Assembly: GCF_015550595.1 (NCBI RefSeq)
Contig: NZ_JADNBB010000006.1
Span: forward strand, 57,781 to 121,780
Source: Parabacteroides goldsteinii
GTDB taxonomy: Bacteria > Bacteroidota > Bacteroidia > Bacteroidales > Tannerellaceae
Direction of reading: 5' to 3'
Length of the DNA stretch: 64,000 nt
The notes below the pieces were generated by a model, which was given only the letters and a program-made list of their open reading frames with translations, was not told where the DNA came from and ran no database searches. Shown one piece after another: positions 54,409-62,420 of the stretch. Both the position numbers and the translations under genes were made by a program. Position 1 is the stretch's first letter. The number at the start of each line of letters is the position of its first letter.

Positions 54409-55330
54409 TGATACGGAAGAATTTATACGCCTTTATTTCGACCGGGTATATAAAGAAGAAAATACCCTGGTGATAGAAAAGGACGGTCAGGTGGTGTCTG
54501 CCCTGCAGATGCTGCCCTACACCATGACATACTATGGAACGGAAATATCCGTAGCTTATATTTCGGGAGCCTGCACCCTCCCCTCTATGCGCGGAAAAGG
54601 CCTGATGAGACAACTCATACAAAACGCATTCGAGGAAATGAAATACCGGTCGGTAGCCGTAACGGCACTGATCCCCGCCGATCCCTGGTTATTCGATTAT
54701 TACCGGGAACAAGGTTATACGGAGGTATTCGACTACTCTGAAGAGACATATATCCGCCCTGCAGAACCGGTATGGGCACCGAAGCTGACGGTTGTTCCGC
54801 CCGAAGTTCCTTCGATAGACCTTCTTTATAAATACTTCGACCGCCAAATACGCAAACGTCCCTGTTGCATATTGCACACAAAGGATGACTTTATCACTAT
54901 CCTGCGCGACCTGCAACTATCCGGCGGACAAATGCTTACCGCGCTCGACGAACAGGAACAGCCTGTCGGAATGGCTTTCGTACTTCCTCCCGACCATGCC
55001 TCCGGAATACCGGAAGCAAGCGAACAACTCTATATAAAGGAATTCTTTTACGACGACGACCGGGTTGCCAACCTCCTGCTTCAGGAAGCTACCTTGCAAA
55101 ACAACGTAAAGAAAGCCGTCTATAAGACACCACCCGTAGTTCCCGGAACACACCCGATGGGTATGGCCCGCGTAATCGATACGGAACGGCTGATGCATCA
55201 CTGGCTGTCCACCCATAAGGATGCGCCGGTATCTGAAAAGTTATTGAAAGAGCAGGATATCCAAACTTTCACACGAATAGTGATGGGATACTCTCAGCGG
55301 GAAGCCTATATGAGCCTGATGCTGGATTAA
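54365..55330 (+). CDS. GNAT-family N-acetyltransferase
   Basis: The protein has 321 residues. The N-terminal GNAT domain has VVSALQMLPYTMTYYGTEIS and the acetyl-CoA loop TLPSMRGKGLMRQLIQNAF (Q/RxxGxG/A-like RGKGL) near residue 78, with WLFDYYREQGYTEV after it. The C-terminal half may be a second GNAT-like or sterol-carrier fold. Substrate unknown. It ends about 35 bases before the convergent small gene. Confidence 0.88.
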   Translation: MNKQQVIDLWRLSFNDTEEFIRLYFDRVYKEENTLVIEKDGQVVSALQMLPYTMTYYGTEISVAYISGACTLPSMRGKGLMRQLIQNAFEEMKYRSVAVTALIPADPWLFDYYREQGYTEVFDYSEETYIRPAEPVWAPKLTVVPPEVPSIDLLYKYFDRQIRKRPCCILHTKDDFITILRDLQLSGGQMLTALDEQEQPVGMAFVLPPDHASGIPEASEQLYIKEFFYDDDRVANLLLQEATLQNNVKKAVYKTPPVVPGTHPMGMARVIDTERLMHHWLSTHKDAPVSEKLLKEQDIQTFTRIVMGYSQREAYMSLMLD

Positions 55331-55364
55331 TCCGGCACCAGGCTCATATAAACCACCTCCCGTG

Positions 55365-55589
55365 TCAGCACGAGAGGTTCTTCTTCTTTTCCAACGCTTC
55401 CTTATAAAGCTTTTCCTGCAATACCGCATATTGCGCAATATACTCCTCTTCCATCATTCCTTCCGGTTCACTGGCTCCGTCGGTTTCCACAAACAGACTG
55501 ATCCTTTTACTCATCTCGATATATTCATCGAGCCCTTCACTGGAAGAATTCAATACACTAATAATAGTCTTGTATCTGGGAGTATCCAT
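55365..55589 (-). CDS. Small hypothetical protein
   Basis: A 74-residue frame, hydrophilic and helical, Glu-rich (EEEYIAQYAVLQEKLYKEAL), without known domains. The protein-like composition and a fitting gap between the GNAT and DUF3990 genes support it, but no clear promoter was seen. Function unknown. Confidence 0.45.
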   Translation of the reverse strand: MDTPRYKTIISVLNSSSEGLDEYIEMSKRISLFVETDGASEPEGMMEEEYIAQYAVLQEKLYKEALEKKKNLSC

Positions 55590-55635
55590 ACTGTATAAAT
55601 TTACATGATTAAAATTTCGTTATCCATTCCTTACT

Positions 55636-56127
55636 TCATCCGACTTCTTCGGAAAACAAGAACCTAAGTTCTTTAAGCGCTTCTGTCGAATGAAACGAAA
55701 GTTGGTCAAAAAGCGCATGAGTTTTAAGCTGTTCAATTGTAGCATCAGCCGTCAATGTCCCTTGTTCGTAAAGCAACAAGGTCGCATATAACTTATCATT
55801 GGCAACCGGTCCCATCACCATATCGAATAGTTCCGTTTTATTCCCTTTCCGATTTCCAATAACAAATTCCAGCCACTCTAATGTTGCCCCGTTAAAACGA
55901 CGGATACTATAATCCTTACTCAGAATATTATCATCAACTTCATAAACAGAAACAACAGCCTTAGTTTTATCAGGCTCAACCTCACGATTTCTCTTAATTA
56001 TGGCCCACTTTCTGGCCTGCTCATAACTGGTAGTCGTATAAAAGCCTTTTCCAAAATCGGTATTCTTTCGTCCTCGCGAAAGGCTCGGCTTCTTCACCGC
56101 ACTTATGGATCCATGATATAATTTCAT
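55636..56127 (-). CDS. DUF3990 protein (ADP-ribosyltransferase-like fold)
   Basis: The protein has 163 residues with the DUF3990 signature: KLYHGSISAVKKPSLSRGRK, TDFGKGFYTTTSYEQARKWA and LEWLEFVIGNRKG. From memory, DUF3990 belongs to the ADP-ribosyltransferase clan: YHGS and FYTTT resemble the NAD-binding H-Y-[EQ] pattern. It overlaps the DUF3791 gene by four bases. Such pairs look like toxin-antitoxin or effector pairs, but no function is proven. Confidence 0.82.
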   Translation of the reverse strand: MKLYHGSISAVKKPSLSRGRKNTDFGKGFYTTTSYEQARKWAIIKRNREVEPDKTKAVVSVYEVDDNILSKDYSIRRFNGATLEWLEFVIGNRKGNKTELFDMVMGPVANDKLYATLLLYEQGTLTADATIEQLKTHALFDQLSFHSTEALKELRFLFSEEVG

Positions 56128-56573
56128 TTTCCTGTCTTTTTTCTGTTCTTAATATATGTAGCGACCTCCGATATAATATATTCGCGACTCTGTGTATGCA
56201 ACATCTCAAATACCTGCTGTAAATAATCAAATACATCATATTGGATGAAGAGTGACAAAGTTTCTTCCGCAGAGAGATGCTTTTCTTCCTTATAGTTCTC
56301 AATACAGAATATCTGGAACAATAATACAGCCGAATCTTTTGTCTCTCGTTCCCTCTTCTCTACCTTTTCTTTTTCCAACATATCATAAAGAATAAGCGTA
56401 CTCAAATACCACATCTTAGCCGAACTATCCATCAACTTATTATACAGTTCCGTACCATATAAATAACATAAAGCATCCTTTAGAGAAAACCTTTTCTTCT
56501 CCATAATAAAAGCAACAAACTGCTGAAGCTTAAATGGTAATATTGCATTTTCAATTGTAGTACCCATAATCAA
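56124..56573 (-). CDS. DUF3791-type partner protein
   Basis: The protein has 149 residues (ATG at 56573 or 56567). Its C-terminal half is DUF3791-like (LFQIFCIENYKEEKHLSAEE, LSLFIQYDVFDYLQQVFEML). The N-terminal half (LQQFVAFIMEKKRFSLKDAL, YGTELYNKLMDSSAKMWYL) resembles the small partner encoded in other DUF3990 loci, so this could be a fusion of two small proteins. The four-base overlap with the DUF3990 gene indicates coupled translation. Likely an antitoxin or chaperone for that protein (inference). Confidence 0.75.
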   Translation of the reverse strand: MIMGTTIENAILPFKLQQFVAFIMEKKRFSLKDALCYLYGTELYNKLMDSSAKMWYLSTLILYDMLEKEKVEKRERETKDSAVLLFQIFCIENYKEEKHLSAEETLSLFIQYDVFDYLQQVFEMLHTQSREYIISEVATYIKNRKKTGK

Positions 56574-56643
56574 TATGATTAATCAATCGTTATCCATTCC
56601 GAAATATTCCGTTCTTCCGCACTGAAAGAAACACCCACTTTAA

Positions 56644-56760
56644 TTAAGTACGGTTATCTGCCACATAAGGGATCAGATAGCCTTTCTCGAGCTTTTCGAT
56701 GGCCAGTCCTTTAAACAACTCTTTCTTTCCCAGGAAATAAGGTTTACCCATCGTCACCAT
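56644..56760 (-). CDS. Very small protein, 38 aa
   Basis: MVTMGKPYFLGKKELFKGLA and a further 18 residues ending VADNRT. The composition is protein-like (basic start, hydrophobic blocks) and a -7 box TATCTTTG lies at 56774-56781, 14 bases upstream. It is below the usual gene-finding cutoff. It could equally be a remnant of a larger gene. No function known. Confidence 0.4.
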   Translation of the reverse strand: MVTMGKPYFLGKKELFKGLAIEKLEKGYLIPYVADNRT

Positions 56761-56773
56761 TTCATAAAATACA

Positions 56774-56781
56774 CAAAGATA
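56774..56781 (-). promoter_or_regulatory. -7 element before the 38-aa gene
   Basis: TATCTTTG on the minus strand with TTGT about 16-19 bases upstream. The leader would be under 10 bases, which is very short. Confidence 0.4.
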
Positions 56782-56803
56782 ACATTTTCTTTAAAAACAA
56801 CCC

Positions 56804-57658
56804 TCATTTCCCCCTCCTTAGTTTACACACAATCCACAGACAAAACAGCAATAATAAGGCTAATCCGGCGAGTGGCAGGAAAGGGCTCCGGGGCGAAGAC
56901 CGGGCGGTGTGTTGAGCCGTGAGGTTTTCTGTAGCAAGACGTTCATATTCCGTATGACTGTCTGTAACGGCAAGCAGTGAATCCGTCCAGGAACAGATGC
57001 GGGAAGCTTTGGCGGTGGTAACGCTTTGCAGGTATTGCACGCCGGAACTGTCCGGCGGCAAATATACGACCTGCTCCAACTCCCACGAAAGGCTGTCGGT
57101 GATCTCCAGGTTCGCGACACGGATCAAACTATCCCGACGGCTTACCTGTACCGAATCCCTGCGCTCTTCCAGACAGGTACCTGCCACCGTACGGCGTGCT
57201 CCGCATCCCGCCAGCAAAAAGATAACACATAACATACAGAGAATAACCTGCATACGATTCTTTCCTGAAGTCTTTAACGAGAGATGAAGGAACTTCCTGC
57301 GCTTATACAGGATCGCCTGGTCGAAAGGCAAGCCCGACTGTAACAAAAGTTCCAGCAACTTCGCCGGGCCTTCGGGAGTATAACAATCGGCTGCCTCCCC
57401 CTTCAGATGCTGGCTCGTAGATACGCCACCCACCAGACGGTTTACCTCATTATTCCGATAACCGCTCAAAACGGCGATCGGTTTCTTATACAACTGCCGC
57501 AAGGGTTCCAGCAAACAACCGGTCAGATGTTGCAACGACACCCCTGCTTCGGGAGACGGTGTATTGTCGATCGCATGCTCTACCGCAGTACGACTATAGG
57601 TAAGTTCTTCCAATGTGAAATGCTCACTCAACCAGGTCTTTTTACTTTTACTTTCCAT
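56804..57658 (-). CDS. M15 peptidase fused to spanin-like lipoprotein
   Basis: The protein has 284 residues from ATG 57658. Residues 1-135 are an M15 peptidase (VLSGYRNNEVNRLVGGVSTS, SQHLKGEAADCY, FDQAILYKRRKFLHLSL with the zinc ligands). Residues 136-284 correspond to the separate lipoprotein of the first cassette: a hydrophobic stretch ending in LLAGCG, a hydrophilic middle, and the terminal LALLLLFCLWIVCKLRRGK helix. The internal ATG at 57253 (MQVILCMLCVIFLLAGC), with AGGAAAG before it, looks like the original start of the lipoprotein gene. Both a fused and a separate product are possible. The gene overlaps the holin-like gene by 11 bases. Confidence 0.78.
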   Translation of the reverse strand: MESKSKKTWLSEHFTLEELTYSRTAVEHAIDNTPSPEAGVSLQHLTGCLLEPLRQLYKKPIAVLSGYRNNEVNRLVGGVSTSQHLKGEAADCYTPEGPAKLLELLLQSGLPFDQAILYKRRKFLHLSLKTSGKNRMQVILCMLCVIFLLAGCGARRTVAGTCLEERRDSVQVSRRDSLIRVANLEITDSLSWELEQVVYLPPDSSGVQYLQSVTTAKASRICSWTDSLLAVTDSHTEYERLATENLTAQHTARSSPRSPFLPLAGLALLLLFCLWIVCKLRRGK

Positions 57659-57854
57659 TGTCATTGATTTTTAGTTTATATGTATAATCCACCCCGAAAA
57701 GAGCTCCTGCAAACGTACTGATCTCACCGAAAGCCACCAGCACACTGTTATCGATCAGTCCCTGCGGATCGATCCAGAACCCGCAAAAGAGAAGGACAAT
57801 CCCGCTCAATGTGAGCAGGATTGCCATAATCAATTGAATTGTCAGCCGTTTCAT
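57648..57854 (-). CDS. Holin-like two-helix membrane protein
   Basis: The protein has 68 residues: MKRLTIQLIMAILLTLSGIV and FCGFW make the first helix, VLVAFGEISTFAGALFGVDY the second, with a short charged end. Over 60 percent of positions match the protein at 19417-19629 by eye. Its place between an HU-like gene and an M15 peptidase is the same. Holin function is inferred. Confidence 0.65.
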   Translation of the reverse strand: MKRLTIQLIMAILLTLSGIVLLFCGFWIDPQGLIDNSVLVAFGEISTFAGALFGVDYTYKLKINDNGK

Positions 57855-57858
57855 CGGA

Positions 57859-58308
57859 TTACTCGATCACCGGTCTGTCATCCTCGCCACCGCCTTCACC
57901 TTCATTCTTACCTTCAGAAACTGTCACCTTCTCGAAGTTAGTCCGGCTCTTGGCGATACGCAACGCCTTACCGGGGAAGAAGCAAACACGCGGTTCGCGG
58001 ATCATACTTACATCGAAATCCTTCGCATCGGTTACTCCATCCGAACCAAAAGAGAAACGGAGATTCCCCAACTCCCCCAGATTGACACGCCGTCCGTTGC
58101 GCAAATGACGTATCGATACCACATTCACACGATCCAGCACCGCTTTCACGCTGGCGCTACTCACTCCCGAGCCGTCGGTTACCTCTTCGATCAGTTCCTC
58201 GAAAGCCACCAGGTCACCGCAAACCATCTGTGCATACTGCTTTACCGGATGTTCCGCCTGGTCGTCCCCCAGATTCTTGCGCGGAACCATTTTGAATTTG
58301 ATTGCCAT
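57859..58308 (-). CDS. HU-like DNA-binding protein with acidic tail
   Basis: From ATG 58308 (MAIKFKMVPRKNLGDDQ) the protein has 149 residues. An HU/IHF-like fold (GVSSASVKAVLDRVNVVSIR, VNLGELGNLRFSFGSDG) and a tail GEGGGEDDRPVIE match the paralogue at 19634-20077. TATCTTTG at 58359-58366 is its likely promoter; a longer frame to 58356 runs almost to that promoter and was not used. It heads the cassette of HU-like, holin-like and M15-spanin genes. Confidence 0.75.
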   Translation of the reverse strand: MAIKFKMVPRKNLGDDQAEHPVKQYAQMVCGDLVAFEELIEEVTDGSGVSSASVKAVLDRVNVVSIRHLRNGRRVNLGELGNLRFSFGSDGVTDAKDFDVSMIREPRVCFFPGKALRIAKSRTNFEKVTVSEGKNEGEGGGEDDRPVIE

Positions 58309-58358
58309 AATACTAATGTGTTTAATGAATAATAATAAGTCCGATCTCGAACACACTT

Positions 58359-58366
58359 CAAAGATA
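58359..58366 (-). promoter_or_regulatory. -7 element of second lysis-like cassette
   Basis: TATCTTTG on the minus strand, 50 bases before the HU-like start. The first cassette has TACCTTTG at the equivalent position. Confidence 0.55.
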
Positions 58367-58438
58367 GAAGACCATTTTACCGGTTTCTTCGCTGATATGG
58401 CGGCAGCCAGATGGATGTACTCACTTAAGGGTATAAAA

Positions 58439-58477
58439 AAACCCTCGATACCTTCCTGTTCAGGATATCGAGGGTTT
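58439..58477. terminator. Terminator after the Rpn gene
   Basis: AACCCTCGATA / TATCGAGGGTT around a 15-base loop, flanked by A-rich and T-containing stretches. It lies 30 bases after the Rpn stop codon on the minus strand. Confidence 0.8.
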
Positions 58478-58506
58478 GAAGAAAATAATCTTATACAAAG
58501 CGAACC

Positions 58507-59373
58507 TTACAGCTTCCCTATTTCTTCGGGAGTCAAACCGGTAGCTTGCGAAATGAAGGGAATGTCACAACCCATTTTTTTCATATTTGCAACAATCTCT
58601 TTTTGTTTTTTGAGTTCGCCTTCCACACGTCCTTCCACACGCCCTTCCAGCTTGGCTCCGTCCAGTGCGTCGTTTTGGATCATGATATCGCTCAGGTGTT
58701 CGTCGTAGGCGCGGCGTTCCTCGTCGCTCATATTGTAATAGAGCAGCTTTTCGCGTGCTTCGCTCAGGCCGGGGGCGGTCGTATCCGGACGAATGGTGCC
58801 GTCTTTCAGATATTCGATCCATTCTTCAAGCGGCGTAACGGCTACCTGGTTGAACTCGTTCACACGGATCAGGTAGTATTCCGGAAAAATCTCTGCCGGA
58901 AGTTTATGCACCAGGGCATCTTTCTCCTTGACACTCACTTCCAGACGGTCGCCCGTATGTACGCCCGTAAAGATATTCTGACCGTGGTACAGGTAATCGC
59001 TTCCCTTACCGATATCGAAATAAAGGATACTCACGGAGTAGATCTTTTTCACTTCGTAGTAGCTGCTACCCAAAGAAATATGCTCCGTGATGGCCTTGGC
59101 CACCCCATAAAGGATACGTTCGAGGAAAGTAAGCTCACGCGTGTTCTGTACTTCCACTATGATGATTTCACCCTTGCTGTTTTTAGCCTTGATGTCTACC
59201 CGGTTGAATTTGTCGTCGATAGCTTGTTGATTGCTCTCGCTCTCCAACAATTCGATGATCTCCACCTTTTCGTCCAACAGCACAGACAAGAAACCTTCCA
59301 GCACACCGAAATTGGCTTTTTGTCGTAAAAGGCGCTTGATCGCCCAGTCGAAGCGGATGTAATTATCTTTCAT
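58507..59373 (-). CDS. Rpn-family recombination-promoting nuclease (PD-(D/E)XK)
   Basis: The protein has 288 residues. IRFDWAIKRLLRQKANFGVL is the usual opening; FNRVDIKAKNSKGEIIIVEV carries the D..ExK-like catalytic pattern of the PD-(D/E)XK fold. FLERILYGVAKAITEHISLG follows. The C-terminal part has a tandem LEGRVEGRVEGEL. Members of this family (annotated PD-(D/E)XK transposase) cut DNA and promote RecA-independent recombination. It stands between the 172 aa gene and the HU-like gene, interrupting an order that is continuous in the first cassette, and has its own terminator, so it probably inserted later. Confidence 0.88.
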   Translation of the reverse strand: MKDNYIRFDWAIKRLLRQKANFGVLEGFLSVLLDEKVEIIELLESESNQQAIDDKFNRVDIKAKNSKGEIIIVEVQNTRELTFLERILYGVAKAITEHISLGSSYYEVKKIYSVSILYFDIGKGSDYLYHGQNIFTGVHTGDRLEVSVKEKDALVHKLPAEIFPEYYLIRVNEFNQVAVTPLEEWIEYLKDGTIRPDTTAPGLSEAREKLLYYNMSDEERRAYDEHLSDIMIQNDALDGAKLEGRVEGRVEGELKKQKEIVANMKKMGCDIPFISQATGLTPEEIGKL

Positions 59374-59525
59374 AAGGCTATACCATTAATACGTTTACAT
59401 TAATATATGCAAATGTAATCAATCCCGGGCAATATCCGCCACCGATAGCCTTACTATTTTTCTTCAAACCCTCGAATGCAGATTACGCCATATCAGCGCA
59501 GCCGGATTGGCCGTTTATTTAACAA

Positions 59526-60044
59526 CTATTGGCTATTGGGTGCCGGCTGGCCGGGAGAAAGCCGGTGGCCCTCTTCGTTTTTCAGGTCGATCAAATCCAC
59601 TAATTCGCAGAGGGTATCCGTGTCGGCACACTCTTTCCGGAACTTATCGGCAAAATATTCTACCGAACCCTGATAGTCGAAAGCCATAAAACAGCAAAAA
59701 GCCAGATGGATGTACGAAGGGAGCTTCTCCGATTTTGAATGCGGCCCTTCAAACAGGCGGAGCAGCTTTCGGAATAATAACGGTTCGCGCAACCGATAAG
59801 TCAGCGTACCGAGCACCGTCTTCTTACGCAGATAAACAATCGTACGTTCCCAATCTTTACGCATCAGGCAAAACAGGAACAGATGATAACGGTCGTCCAT
59901 CTGTTCCCAGTCACAAAAGGCGGCATCGAAAGCCGCCTTGTAGTAGAACTCCTGTTCTTCTGTGGTTAATACACTTAGTTTCTTCCGAAACTTTCTGACG
60001 GAAGGATGCCCGCCTTTAAACAATACTTTCAAATCGTTATACAT
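59526..60044 (-). CDS. Hypothetical helical protein of pilus/lysis cassette, 172 aa
   Basis: The protein has 172 residues, no signal peptide, helical, rich in Phe, Tyr and Arg (EEQEFYYKAAFDAAFCDWEQ, RYHLFLFCLMRKDWERTIVY). It is the counterpart of the 20268-20750 gene by position and pattern. A C-terminal Pro-rich tail (GHRLSPGQPAPNSQ) is extra. Function unknown. The conserved stem-loop lies just before its start. Confidence 0.6.
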   Translation of the reverse strand: MYNDLKVLFKGGHPSVRKFRKKLSVLTTEEQEFYYKAAFDAAFCDWEQMDDRYHLFLFCLMRKDWERTIVYLRKKTVLGTLTYRLREPLLFRKLLRLFEGPHSKSEKLPSYIHLAFCCFMAFDYQGSVEYFADKFRKECADTDTLCELVDLIDLKNEEGHRLSPGQPAPNSQ

Positions 60045-60047
60045 AAA

Positions 60048-60089
60048 GTGCCGGACAACGGGGAATGATTAGCCCTCGCTGCCCGGCAC
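60048..60089. other. Conserved stem-loop, copy 2
   Basis: GTGCCGG and CCGGCAC close the outer stem. The inner part GGGG, AATGATTAG, CCCTCG keeps the same loop as at 20814-20850, with several altered pairs. It could terminate the OmpA-TPR transcript or serve in the leader of the 172 aa gene. Confidence 0.6.
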
Positions 60090-60105
60090 AAAAGCCCGTA
60101 GGCCA

Positions 60106-61266
60106 TTAATATCCCTGCGCTATGCGAATATTATGACGCGACAGGCGTGGATTCTGCGGCATCGCCTTACGAAACCATGAAACAGCTTCCGACGGATCAT
60201 TCTCCATCAAAGCCAGTACCCCGAGATTGTTCCACGAACGAGGATCATCGGCAACCTGCTGTAAAAAGTAGGTCGCCGCTTCCTTATCCCCCAAAGCAAG
60301 CGAAGCGGCACCGGCATTCAACACCGCCTCCCGGCTACCGGGAAAACGGTAAGCAGCCAACTCATACACTTCACGATACTGTTCCGTTCCCGGACGGTAT
60401 AACACAGCCACTTGCAACAATTCACCGAGCGTCAGCCTATCCGGATCGGTAACGACCTTTTCCGCCAATGCCTGCAAGTCGGGCGATTGCACCCCCGTCT
60501 TTACAGTCGTCTCATACGCGATATCCAACTCCATCCGCCGCAGCCGGGAAAAGAAACTTTTCTCTATATCCTTATATACAGTCCCTTTTTCAAGCGCCTT
60601 CAACTGCTTCCTCCGGCTATCGGCATCGGTATAAGTATCCAGAACCGACAACACCTGTGTACGATAGCTACGACCCGATTTCGCGACCAGTTCCCGCAGA
60701 CCTTCCCAATCCTCGCCTACCCAGTCGATCGTGACCGGCACGCCGCCCGCCAGCTCCGGCAGTTTTTGCAGATAGTTTTTAAAACCAACAGCCCGGTTAC
60801 CCGCCAGCCGCTCATTCTCCGCCGTGCTCCCGTCGGGCGAAGCAAAGCCCGTCAAGCGAACCGACTGTATCTTCTTTTCCCCATCCTGCAAACGCGACAG
60901 GCGTTCTTTCAGTTTCTCCAGTTCAGCCCGGTTATTCCCATATTTCAGGTCGAGCCTGACACCTCCGGCCGGGAAACCGATATAAGCCGTCAACTTTTCA
61001 CTACTCAATTGTTCTGCCGGACAGATTTCCGGTTCCGGAGAGAGATAACTTATCATCTCCCCGTAAACAGCCTGGGCATCCATCTTCAATAGAGGGATCT
61101 CGGTGTGACGCACCAGGATCGCTGCCGATGAATCCTTCTCAACAACAACCGCCCGGGCTCTTTCCATCCGTCCTGCCGTCGGCATCTCCTGCCAGCTGGT
61201 CTTACAGGAAGGCAGGACAGCCAGCATACACAAGCCGGCCAATCCTTCCGTTACTATTTTCTTCAT
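60106..61266 (-). CDS. OmpA-like domain plus TPR lipoprotein
   Basis: The protein has 386 residues with lipobox LAVLPSC. It is a paralogue of the 188-1354 product throughout: KYGNNRAELEKLKERLSRLQ, RLTGFASPDGSTAENERLAG, VGEDWEGLRELVAKSGRSYR, SFFSRLRRMELDIAYE, and C-terminal TPR units (LNAGAASLALGDKEAATYFL). In locus 1 it belongs to a pilus operon, so this copy suggests a third pilus locus whose structural genes lie beyond the right edge. The gene follows HU by three bases. Confidence 0.75.
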   Translation of the reverse strand: MKKIVTEGLAGLCMLAVLPSCKTSWQEMPTAGRMERARAVVVEKDSSAAILVRHTEIPLLKMDAQAVYGEMISYLSPEPEICPAEQLSSEKLTAYIGFPAGGVRLDLKYGNNRAELEKLKERLSRLQDGEKKIQSVRLTGFASPDGSTAENERLAGNRAVGFKNYLQKLPELAGGVPVTIDWVGEDWEGLRELVAKSGRSYRTQVLSVLDTYTDADSRRKQLKALEKGTVYKDIEKSFFSRLRRMELDIAYETTVKTGVQSPDLQALAEKVVTDPDRLTLGELLQVAVLYRPGTEQYREVYELAAYRFPGSREAVLNAGAASLALGDKEAATYFLQQVADDPRSWNNLGVLALMENDPSEAVSWFRKAMPQNPRLSRHNIRIAQGY

Positions 61267-61269
61267 ACA

Positions 61270-61551
61270 TTATTTGCTTTGAGGATTCAAAGCCTCCAAC
61301 AAAAACTTTCCGGGTTTAAACTTTACACTGGTACGGGCATTTATCATACAAGGGCTACCCGTACGCGGATTACGTCCCAGGCGCGCTGTCTGTTCCCAAG
61401 GTTCAAACGAGCCAAACCCCTGAAGCACGATGGCATCCTGTTTCAATGTCTCTGCAAGTACCTCCTGAAAGGCATTGACGAACTGCCTGGATTGATACTG
61501 GGGAATACGCATTTTCGTTGCTAATTCGTTTACTAAATCTGTTTTGTTCAT
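61270..61551 (-). CDS. HU-family DNA-binding protein
   Basis: The protein has 93 residues, a classic HU/IHF: MNKTDLVNELATKMRIPQYQ helix, ETLKQDAIVLQGFGSFEPWE, RLGRNPRTGSPCMINARTSV (beta-arm with the RNPRTG tip), FKPGKFLLEALN. It binds and bends DNA. It is the intact form of the frameshifted gene at 25188-25514 and of the scar at 20872-20977. It lies between the MutS-like gene and the OmpA-TPR gene. Confidence 0.9.
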   Translation of the reverse strand: MNKTDLVNELATKMRIPQYQSRQFVNAFQEVLAETLKQDAIVLQGFGSFEPWEQTARLGRNPRTGSPCMINARTSVKFKPGKFLLEALNPQSK

Positions 61552-61553
61552 AA

Positions 61554-62063
61554 TCAGTTGTCTTTAAATGTTATGTTATTTTCCAATTGTTTCTTCAACG
61601 ACGACAGGAAGATCATACACTCTATCGGGGTCACCCCTGCGATGTCATACAGACGCAGCCGTTCCAACACCAGTGCACCGGCATCCGGTTCTTTCCTGAC
61701 AAGGACAGATTCCTGCAATGCTTCCTTTTTCAACGCCTGCATCGTCTTGGATATATACCGGCTTTTCTCCATTGCAAACTCCTCGTCGCCAAGCAATACC
61801 GAACGGATAACCAGCCGCTTTTCATCCGGTTGTTCGTATTCCCGGTCTTCAAGTATCTTCGGAAGAACCGCATCCGGAAAACCCAGCGAGATCACTTCCA
61901 TATTGACCACTTTACAGAAACGGGTATTTACCTGATAAACGGTAATGGTCTGTATAAACTTAATTGCCGAACGCTCATACGCCTTCCAGAAAAGACCTTC
62001 ACGATATAAGTATATATAAGTACTTTCGGCTGTCTCCAAAGCCAGCTTCTGTTTCAAGTCCAT
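61554..62063 (-). CDS. MutS-like N-terminal domain protein associated with retroelement
   Basis: The protein has 169 residues. The first half recalls the DNA mismatch-reading domain of MutS (YIYLYREGLFWKAYERSAIK, FIQTITVYQVNTRFCKVVN, VISLGFPDAVLPKILEDREY). The second half is helical. Small MutS-like proteins are a known accessory of some diversity-generating retroelements. The gene follows avd by 12 bases and would be transcribed with it. No ATPase domain exists. The MutS relation is by eye and should be tested by a profile search. Confidence 0.6.
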   Translation of the reverse strand: MDLKQKLALETAESTYIYLYREGLFWKAYERSAIKFIQTITVYQVNTRFCKVVNMEVISLGFPDAVLPKILEDREYEQPDEKRLVIRSVLLGDEEFAMEKSRYISKTMQALKKEALQESVLVRKEPDAGALVLERLRLYDIAGVTPIECMIFLSSLKKQLENNITFKDN

Positions 62064-62075
62064 AAATAATTTCTT

Positions 62076-62420
62076 TTATTTGATTACACTTTTCCGCCAC
62101 CCTGTTATTTGTCGCCCGATATCTTCCATCAGCAGAACCAGCTTGGCGTAACTGCCCGTGTCGATGATCCGCAGATCGTTGCAAAGCCGGATTTCCAGTT
62201 TAAGGAATTCGAATTCGTCGACAAGCTGCATCAGGTGGGGCGACTTGTCCAACGACACATTCGCCCGGTAGATACAACGGGTCAGGTTCATCGCGTCCTT
62301 GCGGATATCCTGCATCAGGGTATATTTATACTCTCTGGGCGCGTGATGCGATACGGCATAGATCATTTTTATCAGTTCAACCGTCCGCAGATAAAGCGGA
62401 GTTTCAGTATGTAAAGCCAT
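62076..62420 (-). CDS. avd: Avd-type accessory variability determinant
   Basis: The protein has 114 residues in four helices: ETPLYLRTVELIKMIYAVSH, YTLMQDIRKDAMNLTRCIYR, MQLVDEFEFLKLEIRLCNDL, SYAKLVLLMEDIGRQITGWR. This is the Avd/23S-rRNA-intervening-sequence (S23) four-helix fold that binds retroelement RNA and the reverse transcriptase as a pentamer. The gene overlaps the reverse transcriptase gene by 17 bases. In many systems avd precedes the reverse transcriptase; here it follows. Confidence 0.9.
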   Translation of the reverse strand: MALHTETPLYLRTVELIKMIYAVSHHAPREYKYTLMQDIRKDAMNLTRCIYRANVSLDKSPHLMQLVDEFEFLKLEIRLCNDLRIIDTGSYAKLVLLMEDIGRQITGWRKSVIK

